DNA of 6,141 bases from Thermoplasmata archaeon (GTDB lineage: Archaea > Thermoplasmatota > E2 > DHVEG-1), in NCBI GenBank assembly GCA_030606465.1, contig JAUWGL010000055.1:1-6141 (forward strand). Reading direction: 5' to 3'. Positions 1 through 3,967 of this stretch are shown here, in pieces (the stretch's first letter is position 1; each line of letters begins with the position of its first letter). The notes under the pieces were generated by a model. The model was not told the DNA's origin and searched no databases. It worked only from the letters and a program-made list of their open reading frames with translations. The position numbers and the translations under genes were made by a program.

Positions 1-326
1 ATCCTGGAGATAAATTAAAATATGGTTGGGACTGGACTGGAGATGGCGTAGCCGACAAGTGGGATGACAACAATGGTAACTACTATACACCTGGAACACA
101 AGTCACCACGCAAATAACATGGACCGCCAAGCAAACAACCTATACTCTTAGGGTGATAGCTAAAGATTTAAACGGAGCTCAGAGCCCATGGTCACTTCCA
201 TTATCTGTTACAACACCAAAAAACAAAGCAATCAATACAAACCCGTTATTCCTAAACTTCCTTGAAAACTTCCCGCAGAATCATCCAATATTATTCCAGC
301 TGCTTCAACGACTCCTTAATCTCTAA
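1..326 (+). CDS. C-terminal part of a secreted surface protein (Ig/PKD-like domain plus conserved archaeal C-terminal tail)
   Basis: A reading frame enters from the left edge (first full codon at 3) and ends at TAA 324-326, giving 107 residues. Residues 1-71 look like the end of a PKD/Ig-like beta-sandwich: an acidic WDWTGDGVADKWDD stretch (9-22), a TW turn (39-40), the YTLRVIAKDLNGAQSPWS strand-turn-strand (47-64), and a final strand up to PKNK (72-75). The last 32 residues form a separate tail, with PLFLNFLENFP at 81-91 followed by an amphipathic leucine-rich helix ending in LLNL. From general knowledge, tails of this pattern recur at the ends of many extracellular proteins in Thermoplasmatota and related archaea and may be an anchoring or sorting signal; that role is inference. 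The protein should be exported, but the signal peptide and main domains lie outside the window. A T/C-rich tract 17 bases after the stop could end transcription. Confidence 0.85.
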   Translation, partial: PGDKLKYGWDWTGDGVADKWDDNNGNYYTPGTQVTTQITWTAKQTTYTLRVIAKDLNGAQSPWSLPLSVTTPKNKAINTNPLFLNFLENFPQNHPILFQLLQRLLNL

Positions 327-342
327 AACCTAACCTATATCC

Positions 343-449
343 TTTCTTTTTCTTTTAGAATACTGGGTTACTTGCTTAGAATGTTCAGGACTTGGATGAT
401 AGACATCCAGGTTTTCATAAGGGGATAGTAGGTGTTTTCTTTTTCTTTT
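343..449. repeat. Pair of identical 14-base T/C tracts (343-356 and 436-449)
   Basis: The tract TTTCTTTTTCTTTT occurs at 343-356 and again at 436-449, 93 bases apart. On the + strand both could act as U-rich termination signals behind the surface-protein gene, the first starting 17 bases after its stop. On the - strand they read as Lys/Arg codons in an open frame. They are low in complexity, so common origin is not certain. Confidence 0.4.
391..415 (+). terminator. Stem-loop followed by four T, possible second terminator of the surface-protein gene
   Basis: CTTGGATG (391-398) pairs with CATCCAGG (404-411), giving 8 base pairs with one G-U and a five-base loop, followed by TTTT at 412-415. 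It lies 65 bases behind the stop of the surface-protein gene, between the two T/C tracts. It could end transcription or protect an RNA 3' end. The T run is short, so the terminator role is tentative. Confidence 0.35.
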
Positions 450-462
450 CTACTTTATGACG

Positions 463-514
463 TATGGGGTCCCATAATATGAGTATATAACTGTTATGTA
501 TATTGTATACATAA
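463..514. promoter_or_regulatory. Two palindromes flanking a TATA-like box
   Basis: The first dyad has arms TATGGG (463-468) and CCCATA (471-476). The second has arms TTATGTATA (494-502) and TATACATAA (506-514), a perfect 9-base inverted repeat with a three-base centre. Between them is GTATATAA (483-490), a good archaeal TATA-like box that would place a + strand start near 512-516, inside the second dyad. That is the usual geometry of a repressor operator. No convincing gene follows on the + strand: only a 19-codon frame and then DNA antisense to the tRNA gene. The target is therefore unknown. Confidence 0.35.
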
Positions 515-542
515 ATTGTGTATAAGATTGGAGAAAATAACT

Positions 543-602
543 ATGTTTTCTTCCTTTACATATAAAAAAAGCAGAAAAAAATCAACTTTTTTCTTCTATT
601 AG
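543..602 (+). CDS. Very short open frame behind the palindromic promoter-like block (doubtful)
   Basis: ATG at 543 starts a 19-residue frame ending at TAG 600-602. A GGAGA (530-534) sits eight bases upstream, in good position to be a ribosome site. The predicted peptide is basic and aromatic (Phe, Lys and Ser rich). Its second half is encoded by the A-run/T-run hairpin that I assign to tRNA termination on the other strand, so coding is unlikely. It is listed only because it follows a TATA-like box and dyad with plausible spacing. Confidence 0.1.
   Translation: MFSSFTYKKSRKKSTFFFY
564..594 (-). terminator. T-rich terminator downstream of tRNA-Thr
   Basis: On the - strand, 40-70 bases after the tRNA 3' end, there are two runs of seven T (complement of A575-581 and A564-570). 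The first belongs to a hairpin with arms AGAAAAAA (573-580) and TTTTTTCT (587-594) and a six-base loop. Archaeal RNA polymerase ends at oligo-U stretches, so this is the likely end of the tRNA precursor. Confidence 0.55.
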
Positions 603-633
603 CTGATTGTTATGATTTATGCTGACTTCTAAG

Positions 634-706
634 AGCCGCCGGAGGGATTTGAACCCTCGACCTGCTGATTACGAATCAGCCGCTCCACCATCTAAGCTAC
701 GGCGGC
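634..706 (-). tRNA. tRNA-Thr (anticodon CGU)
   Basis: The 73-base gene on the - strand folds into a complete cloverleaf. Acceptor arms GCCGCCG and CGGCGGC pair over 7 bp; the D stem is GCTT/GAGC; the anticodon stem is GCTGA/TCAGC with loop TTCGTAA; the variable loop has five bases; the T stem is GAGGG/CCCTC with loop TTCAAAT. The anticodon CGU (complement of 671-673) reads the threonine codon ACG. The discriminator base is U73, as usual for archaeal tRNA-Thr. CCA is not encoded (the bases after U73 are CTT), and there is no intron. The gene is monocistronic in this window, divergent from the RNase HII gene 97 bases away. Confidence 0.97.
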
Positions 707-730
707 ACAACTGAGTTGAATAAGATCAAG

Positions 731-740
731 TAATAAAAAA
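731..740 (-). promoter_or_regulatory. TATA-like box of the tRNA-Thr gene
   Basis: On the - strand TTTTTTATTA lies 25-34 bases upstream of the mature tRNA 5' end, the right place for an archaeal TATA box with transcription starting at or just before the tRNA. A small dyad, CAACT-G-AGTTG (708-718), lies between the box and the gene. Confidence 0.5.
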
Positions 741-803
741 TTACCTATCATTTTCCACTTTTTTCCGTAACATCTTTTTACCTACAATCGTTTTCAGATT
801 TAG

Positions 804-1460
804 ATGATTAGTGGAGCAGATGAAGCGGGTCGTGGTCCAGTACTTGGTCCTCTTGTGGTTGCCGGAGTTACATTTAAAGATGATTCAAAATTGATTGAGT
901 ATAACGTTAGAGATTCAAAAAAAATTACTCCGAAAAGAAGAGAAATGTTAGCTAAAATGATAAAAAAAATTGCAGTTAATTATGAAATCCTTGTTATACC
1001 TGCAAAAGACATTGATGATATGCGTAAGGTTATGACATTGAATGAAATTGAGGTGAACGGTTTTACAAAGGTTATTAAGAAATTAAAACCAAAGGTTTGT
1101 TATGTGGACTCTGCTGATGTTAATGAGAATAGATTTGGCAGGGATATTCTTGCTGGTCTTTCTTTTAAACCAGATATTATTTCAAGGCATAAGGCTGATG
1201 ATATTTATCCTGTGGTCGGAGCTGCAAGTATTCTTGCTAAAACCCGGAGAGATGAAGAAGTTAGGGATATAGAATTAGAGCTTAGGAAGAAACTAAATCT
1301 GCCTCTTGGTAGTGGTTATCCTGCTGATCCTGTTACTAAAAGATTTCTTAGTATATGGGTAGAAAGGTTTGGTAAGCTTCCTCCTTATACTCGTCATTCT
1401 TGGAAAACTGCACAAAAATTAATCGAAGAAAAAGTCACTAAAAAACTTGACGATTTTTAA
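804..1460 (+). CDS. rnhB: Ribonuclease HII (archaeal type)
   Basis: This 218-residue enzyme cleaves the RNA strand of RNA/DNA hybrids and incises at single ribonucleotides in DNA, in the cytosol, with Mg or Mn. The DEDD active site is visible: D6 and E7 in GADEAGRGPVLGPLVVAG, D102 in YVDSADVN, and D132 in RHKADDIYPVVGAASILAK. The archaeal GSGYPADP loop (169-176) and the closing RHSWKTA (198-204) are present. The length is normal for archaeal RNase HII, which lacks the long C-terminal PIP tail of some species; the end (VTKKLDDF) is only short and acidic. ATG 804 is preceded directly by an in-frame TAG (801-803), so no earlier start exists. No Shine-Dalgarno sequence is visible, which suggests a leaderless or weakly initiated message. 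It is a single gene, with AT-rich DNA on both sides. Confidence 0.97.
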   Translation: MISGADEAGRGPVLGPLVVAGVTFKDDSKLIEYNVRDSKKITPKRREMLAKMIKKIAVNYEILVIPAKDIDDMRKVMTLNEIEVNGFTKVIKKLKPKVCYVDSADVNENRFGRDILAGLSFKPDIISRHKADDIYPVVGAASILAKTRRDEEVRDIELELRKKLNLPLGSGYPADPVTKRFLSIWVERFGKLPPYTRHSWKTAQKLIEEKVTKKLDDF

Positions 1461-1479
1461 TATATCTTAAACAGCATAT

Positions 1480-1500
1480 AAATATATATATTTTTGGTTT
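1480..1500 (+). terminator. AT palindrome and T tract behind rnhB
   Basis: A perfect 14-base AT palindrome, AAATATATATATTT (1480-1493), runs into TTTTTGGTTT (1491-1500), 20-40 bases behind the rnhB stop. It fits a U-rich archaeal transcript end. Being pure AT, it could equally serve as melted promoter-like DNA. Confidence 0.3.
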
Positions 1501-1509
1501 GTAAAAGGA

Positions 1510-1518
1510 TATAAAAAT
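1510..1518 (+). promoter_or_regulatory. TATA-like box in front of the structured stretch
   Basis: TATAAAAAT, preceded by AAAAGGA that resembles a BRE, would direct a + strand start near 1536-1542, just before the GC-rich arm at 1543. It supports a + strand non-coding RNA but is not proof, because such boxes are common in DNA this AT-rich. Confidence 0.3.
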
Positions 1519-1536
1519 ATTTAGAAATGAAGAGGT

Positions 1537-1630
1537 AAAAAAGGGCCTGGACATGGGAATGCAATTAATTGATGAATGATCCTAATATTTTTTCCAGAAC
1601 ATTTGATCCAGACCCGCCCTGTTTTAGGAT
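1537..1630. ncRNA. Candidate structured RNA with GC-rich stem and possible pseudoknot, strand unresolved
   Basis: Within very AT-rich DNA, GGGC-CTGGA (1543-1551) can pair with TCCAG (1607-1611) and GCCC (1616-1619), leaving ACCC (1612-1615) as a bulge. Inside the 55-base loop, ATCCTAA (1579-1585) is complementary to TTAGGAT (1624-1630) beyond the stem, which would form a pseudoknot. On the + strand a TATA-like box at 1510-1518 would start transcription just before the stem. On the - strand the same stem is followed directly by six T (complement of 1537-1542), so it could be the end of a leftward transcript. Archaeal non-coding RNAs in AT-rich genomes often stand out by GC content. I recognise no known RNA family, and box C/D elements are incomplete. 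Confidence 0.3.
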
Positions 1631-1663
1631 GGGATGTAATAATCGACTAGAGTTTGTCATCAT
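1565..1663 (-). CDS. Possible 32-residue peptide (helix, Gly/Ser linker, helix)
   Basis: On the - strand ATG ATG (1663-1658) opens a 32-codon frame ending in TAA (1565-1567). The predicted peptide begins MMTNSS and has two short amphipathic helix-like parts, RLLHPILKQ and NVLEKILGSFIN, joined by GGSGS. Upstream are a TATA-like box (1719-1729) and tandem palindromes over the expected start site; downstream, within 30 bases of the stop, is a T6 run. Against it: there is no Shine-Dalgarno sequence before the ATG pair, the frame is short enough to arise by chance, and the DNA overlaps the RNA structure above. Family unknown; any function, such as a small membrane-active or regulatory peptide, would be speculation. 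Confidence 0.2.
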   Translation of the reverse strand: MMTNSSRLLHPILKQGGSGSNVLEKILGSFIN

Positions 1664-1685
1664 ATTTAAGGCTACTCTGTTAAAA

Positions 1686-1715
1686 TGTCAATTTGACAAA
1701 ATGTCAAATTTGACA
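1686..1715. promoter_or_regulatory. Tandem TGTCAA palindromes, probable operator
   Basis: Two palindromes lie side by side: TGTCAATTTGACA (1686-1698) and TGTCAAATTTGACA (1702-1715), separated by three A, with centres about 16.5 bases apart. This spacing, about one and a half helical turns, is typical of a site bound by two dimers of a helix-turn-helix regulator. On the - strand the TATA-like sequence at 1719-1729 would place a start inside the palindromes. The 11-base half-site TTGACAAAATG (1693-1703) recurs inverted at 2205-2215 in the response-regulator promoter region. Confidence 0.5.
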
Positions 1716-1718
1716 AAA

Positions 1719-1729
1719 TTATAATTAAA
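1719..1729 (-). promoter_or_regulatory. TATA-like box facing left
   Basis: On the - strand this reads TTTAATTATAA. It would start transcription near 1693-1697, inside the tandem palindromes, toward the possible 32-residue peptide and structured stretch. It overlaps the AT-rich end of the response-regulator terminator, so it could be only that. Confidence 0.25.
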
Positions 1730-1730
1730 T

Positions 1731-1758
1731 AAAAAATGCTATAGGAGACATGGTGTCT
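1731..1758 (-). terminator. Terminator of the response-regulator gene
   Basis: On the - strand, 24 bases after the stop, AGACA (complement of 1754-1758) and TGTCT (complement of 1746-1750) form a five-pair hairpin with a three-base loop. It is followed nine bases later by TTTTTT (complement of 1731-1736) and more AT-rich sequence. Hairpin plus U run fits a transcript end. Confidence 0.5.
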
Positions 1759-1782
1759 TTTGTTTTAAGTTATTCAGGTGTT

Positions 1783-2163
1783 TCAAGCTGAGAAAGATTT
1801 ATAGCATTTTTCTACGCTTGCAATTAACTCTTTTATGTTGAGAGGTTTAGGCAAGTAATCATAAATATATGATCCAAGGACAGATAATTTCTGGTAATCC
1901 TTTGTTCCTTTTCCAGTGATTATATTTATTGCTACGTTTTCCATTAATCCTCTGTTTGCTATTTCATGTATTGTAGCCCATCCATCCATTTTTGGCATCA
2001 TCAAATCCATGAGTATTACTCCTTTGAATCCTTCCTCAATTTTTTCTATACATTCAAATCCGTTATCTACAGTGATTACGTCATAATTTTGATATTCTAA
2101 AACAGTTTTTAAAGAGGACAATACATCAGGTTCATCATCTACAATCATTATTTTTTTATTCAT
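1783..2163 (-). CDS. Stand-alone CheY-like response regulator (receiver domain only)
   Basis: This 126-residue protein is one complete receiver domain. MNKKIMIVDDEPDV carries the acidic pair D9-D10 (metal binding). D53 in LMDLMMPKMDG is the phosphate acceptor. T83 (NIITGKG) is the switch threonine and K106 in YLPKPLN is the conserved lysine. No DNA-binding or enzymatic output domain follows, so it must act by protein contact, like CheY or Spo0F, or relay phosphate. Its histidine kinase is not in the window. I chose ATG 2161-2163, since a frame extension to a TTG at 2176-2178 only adds residues absent from the family. GGTGG (complement of 2172-2176) lies eight bases before this ATG and fits an archaeal ribosome site. 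The gene is alone, with its own promoter and terminator. The residue after T83 is Gly, where Ala is usual, a mild deviation. Confidence 0.95.
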   Translation of the reverse strand: MNKKIMIVDDEPDVLSSLKTVLEYQNYDVITVDNGFECIEKIEEGFKGVILMDLMMPKMDGWATIHEIANRGLMENVAINIITGKGTKDYQKLSVLGSYIYDYLPKPLNIKELIASVEKCYKSFSA

Positions 2164-2220
2164 ATTACCATCCACCAAATAGTGATATCTCCCAATATAC
2201 TCATCATTTTGTCAATGGAG

Positions 2221-2231
2221 GTATATAAAAC
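2221..2231 (-). promoter_or_regulatory. TATA-like box of the response-regulator gene
   Basis: On the - strand GTTTTATATAC would start transcription near 2196-2200, giving a leader of about 35 bases. The copy of TTGACAAAATG (complement of 2205-2215) falls between the box and this start, where a bound protein would block transcription. A further TGTCAA occurs at 2245-2250, just upstream of the box. Confidence 0.5.
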
Positions 2232-2278
2232 TAATGCGTTAGAATGTCAATATGTGAAATTGATAACACGTTCACAAC

Positions 2279-2297
2279 AAAAAAAATTGAAAAAAAA
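2279..2297 (-). terminator. Double T8 terminator downstream of serC
   Basis: On the - strand, 44 bases after the serC stop, two runs of eight T are separated by CAA (complement of 2290-2297 and 2279-2286). A weak hairpin, AAATC/GATTT, lies between the stop and these tracts. Oligo-T pairs like this are typical archaeal transcript ends and separate serC from the response-regulator promoter. Confidence 0.6.
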
Positions 2298-2340
2298 GAG
2301 CTTTGCAAGTTATTTTAAATCTAAAGGATTTCACTATTTT

Positions 2341-3426
2341 TTACTGATTATCATCTTGGAATTCTATTAAAAACTCAGCAAGACTCTGAACACCTTCTAA
2401 TGGCATAGCATTATAGATAGATGCCCTCATACCACCAACAGATCGATGACCCTTCAAACCAATAAGACCCTTTGTAAGTGCTTCTTTTACACATTTTTCC
2501 TCAAGCTCTGGTGTTGACAAATTAAATGTTATATTCATAAGCGATCTTGAATCTAATCTTGCATGTCCTTTGTAAAAACCATCTGATTTATCAATGACAT
2601 CATAAATCATTTTGGCTTTTTTCCTATTAATTTTTTCAATACCGGGAGCACCACCAAGTCCTTTTAGATGTTCCAAGGAAAGCTTACACATATAAATAGC
2701 CCAACAAGGACCCGTGTTGAACAAAGAATCCTTAGCTGCATGAGTTTTCCATTTCTGCATAGTCGGTGTATTCTCAGGCACTCTTTCCAGTAGATCTTCT
2801 CGTACAATAACAAGGGTAACCCCTGAAGGGCCTATATTCTTCTGAGCACCAGCATAAATAACACCAAATTTTTTTGGATCAATGACTTTATCCATTATAT
2901 CCGATGACATATCACAAGCCAGTGGAACATCATCAGACACATTTGGCCATTCATGAAACTCTGTACCATATATAGTGTTGTTACCTGTAATATGAGCAAA
3001 TGCTGCATTATCACTGAACTCAACATTCTGTGGGATATACGAAAAATTCTCATCCTCAGAGCTAGCGACCACTTTCACATCACCATAGAATCCCCCTTCT
3101 TTGATAGCTTTCTTAGACCATGCACCAGTGTTCACATATTCCATTGATTTACCCTTCTGTTGAAGATTCAGAGGAACCATGTAGAACTGTGTAGAAGCAC
3201 CACCCTGAAGCCACAAGATTTTATAATCATCTGGTACACCCATCAGCTTTCTAACTAGCTCTGAAGCCTCCGCATGAACCTCAGCATATTCTTTAGATCG
3301 ATGAGAAATCTCCATAAGAGACATTCCAGTACCTTTGAAATCCAAAAGATCTTTCTGGGCCTTTTTCAAAGCAGGTAATGGAAGTGTCGCTGGACCAGCA
3401 TAGAAATTGTAAACACGTTTCGTCAT
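2341..3426 (-). CDS. serC: Phosphoserine aminotransferase
   Basis: This 361-residue PLP enzyme converts 3-phosphohydroxypyruvate and glutamate to O-phosphoserine and 2-oxoglutarate, the second step of serine synthesis. The family start RVYNFYAGPATLP (4-16) is intact. GTGMSLMEISHRS follows (32-44). GGAS (75-78) contacts the PLP phosphate, D172 lies in ACDMSSD, and the Schiff-base lysine is K196 in YAGAQKNIGPSG. GHRSVGGMRASIYNAMP (326-342) is the substrate-binding end. Length and motifs match the classical bacterial SerC (362 residues in E. coli) rather than the shorter broad-specificity aminotransferases used by many methanogens. I chose ATG 3424-3426: GGGGTGA lies eight bases upstream, while the in-frame extension to TTG 3466-3468 adds 14 residues not seen in the family. 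serA and serB are not in the window. Possible ancient acquisition from bacteria. Confidence 0.97.
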   Translation of the reverse strand: MTKRVYNFYAGPATLPLPALKKAQKDLLDFKGTGMSLMEISHRSKEYAEVHAEASELVRKLMGVPDDYKILWLQGGASTQFYMVPLNLQQKGKSMEYVNTGAWSKKAIKEGGFYGDVKVVASSEDENFSYIPQNVEFSDNAAFAHITGNNTIYGTEFHEWPNVSDDVPLACDMSSDIMDKVIDPKKFGVIYAGAQKNIGPSGVTLVIVREDLLERVPENTPTMQKWKTHAAKDSLFNTGPCWAIYMCKLSLEHLKGLGGAPGIEKINRKKAKMIYDVIDKSDGFYKGHARLDSRSLMNITFNLSTPELEEKCVKEALTKGLIGLKGHRSVGGMRASIYNAMPLEGVQSLAEFLIEFQDDNQ

Positions 3427-3434
3427 AACAAACT

Positions 3435-3481
3435 TCACCCCTATTTTGTTGAAGGATGGAATATACAAAAGGAATTTAAAT
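3435..3481 (-). promoter_or_regulatory. serC promoter and ribosome binding site
   Basis: On the - strand ATTTAAATTCC (3481-3471) is a TATA-like box predicting a start near 3446-3452. GGGGTGA (complement of 3435-3441) is a strong match to the archaeal anti-Shine-Dalgarno partner, eight bases before ATG 3424-3426, and fixes the start of serC. Confidence 0.6.
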
Positions 3482-3545
3482 CATTCGGACAAGAAAAAAA
3501 CCAATCATTTATATTTTTTGATAAGAACTGTAAAAGACATCTGAC

Positions 3546-3573
3546 AACAGTTGTACAACAAACTGTTTATAAG
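3546..3573 (+). promoter_or_regulatory. Inverted repeat overlapping the TATA box of the 3611 gene
   Basis: AACAGTT (3546-3552) and AACTGTT (3561-3567) form a 7-base inverted repeat with an eight-base spacer that itself contains most of TTGTACAA (3551-3558). The right arm runs into TTTATAAG (3566-3573), a TATA-like box predicting a start near 3593-3597, just before GAGG (3598-3601) and ATG 3611. A protein on this dyad would compete with TFB/TBP, so it is a likely operator. Confidence 0.45.
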
Positions 3574-3610
3574 GAGAACAACAAAAAATATACTTGTGAG
3601 GAATAAAACT

Positions 3611-3961
3611 ATGAAAAGACTTCTAGTAAAAGCACTGAAAAACAGGTTCGACATGGCAAAAGAAGATGCAATAGCACTTGTTAAAACAGTTGAAGGCATA
3701 TTTGATGGCGAAGAAGAAATAGATGATATGTCCATAGATAAATACGCTCGAGCATTGTTCTATGAACTCCAAAGAGAAAAATTACTTAAAATAAGACGAG
3801 AAGAATTCAAAGAACAAGGAAAATTCGTCAGAAAGTATTACTGGTCTTTCAACAATGACATAATAAGAGAAGTAGCCTACGAAAAAATAAAGGAAGAGCC
3901 TTATAAAATATACAAGAAAATCCCAAAAACCGCTTGGTTAACACATTCATATTGTAACTAA
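3611..3961 (+). CDS. Small charged helical protein, DUF6015-like
   Basis: The product has 116 residues, no signal peptide and no membrane segment, and is rich in Lys and Glu. It begins with a helix (KRLLVKALKNRFDMAKEDAI), continues through an acidic stretch (FDGEEEIDDM, 31-40) and a helix (YARALFYELQREKLLKIRREEF), and ends in an aromatic strand-like part (FVRKYYWSF) and the tail IPKTAWLTHSYCN. The layout (helix, DxxxRxLFYxLxxExLLxxxREE, then an aromatic strand) resembles DUF6015, a small family I associate with Thermoplasmatota and with winged-helix-like folding; this is from memory and unconfirmed. ATG 3611 has GAGG at 3598-3601 nine bases upstream; the longer frame upstream covers promoter DNA. 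It is divergent from serC and converges on the next gene, with six bases between the two stop codons. Function unknown; a nucleic-acid-binding role is a guess. Confidence 0.75.
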   Translation: MKRLLVKALKNRFDMAKEDAIALVKTVEGIFDGEEEIDDMSIDKYARALFYELQREKLLKIRREEFKEQGKFVRKYYWSFNNDIIREVAYEKIKEEPYKIYKKIPKTAWLTHSYCN

Positions 3962-3967
3962 AAAAAG

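Larger units (their letters stand above)
330..449 (-). pseudogene. Short protein-like open frame without a start codon, possible gene remnant
   Basis: On the - strand, 39 codons are open between a TAG (450-452) and a TAG (330-332). The frame contains no ATG, GTG or TTG. The product is basic at both ends (KRKRK and SKRKRKDIG), with a protein-like middle (SPYENLDVYHPSPEHSKQVT). Upstream of the first TAG the same frame stays open to a TGA at about 582-584 and includes an ATG at 514-516 that would give a 20-residue peptide ending in GTPYVIK. One nonsense change could therefore have split a longer gene, but the upstream part is low-complexity AT-rich sequence and may be chance. I do not recognise a family. 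Both other frames also give short protein-like peptides, which lowers confidence. Confidence 0.2.

Noticed and set aside
371..421. 16-codon - strand ATG frame (MKTWMSIIQ...)
   Set aside because: It is too short, lacks a ribosome site, and competes with two other equally plausible frames over the same bases.
634..706. Integration site of a mobile element at the tRNA-Thr 3' end
   Set aside because: No duplicated tRNA end, integrase or phage-like gene is in the window. The downstream fragment alone does not support it.
1565..1600. Box C/D guide RNA suggested by TTGATGA at 1569-1575
   Set aside because: No CUGA box D or D'/C' pair is found at a suitable distance.
1750..1791. 13-codon + strand frame with GGAG just before its ATG
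   Set aside because: The ATG is inside the response-regulator terminator hairpin and the frame is too short to support.
2182..2370. 62-codon + strand frame between the response-regulator and serC genes
   Set aside because: It lies over the response-regulator promoter and the serC terminator and runs into the serC end. Its Lys/Phe-rich product reflects A and T runs, and it has no convincing ribosome site.
2953..3147. 64-codon + strand frame inside serC
   Set aside because: It is fully antisense to the conserved serC coding region, with low-likelihood composition (many Cys and Ile); a shadow frame.
3427..3468. Longer SerC starting at TTG 3466-3468
   Set aside because: It covers the strong GGGGTGA ribosome site and adds residues not seen in SerC proteins.
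3505..3735. 76-codon - strand frame over the start of the 3611 gene
   Set aside because: It is antisense to a better-supported gene with a ribosome site. Its Ser/Phe/Leu-rich product is the mirror of Lys/Glu codons on the other strand.
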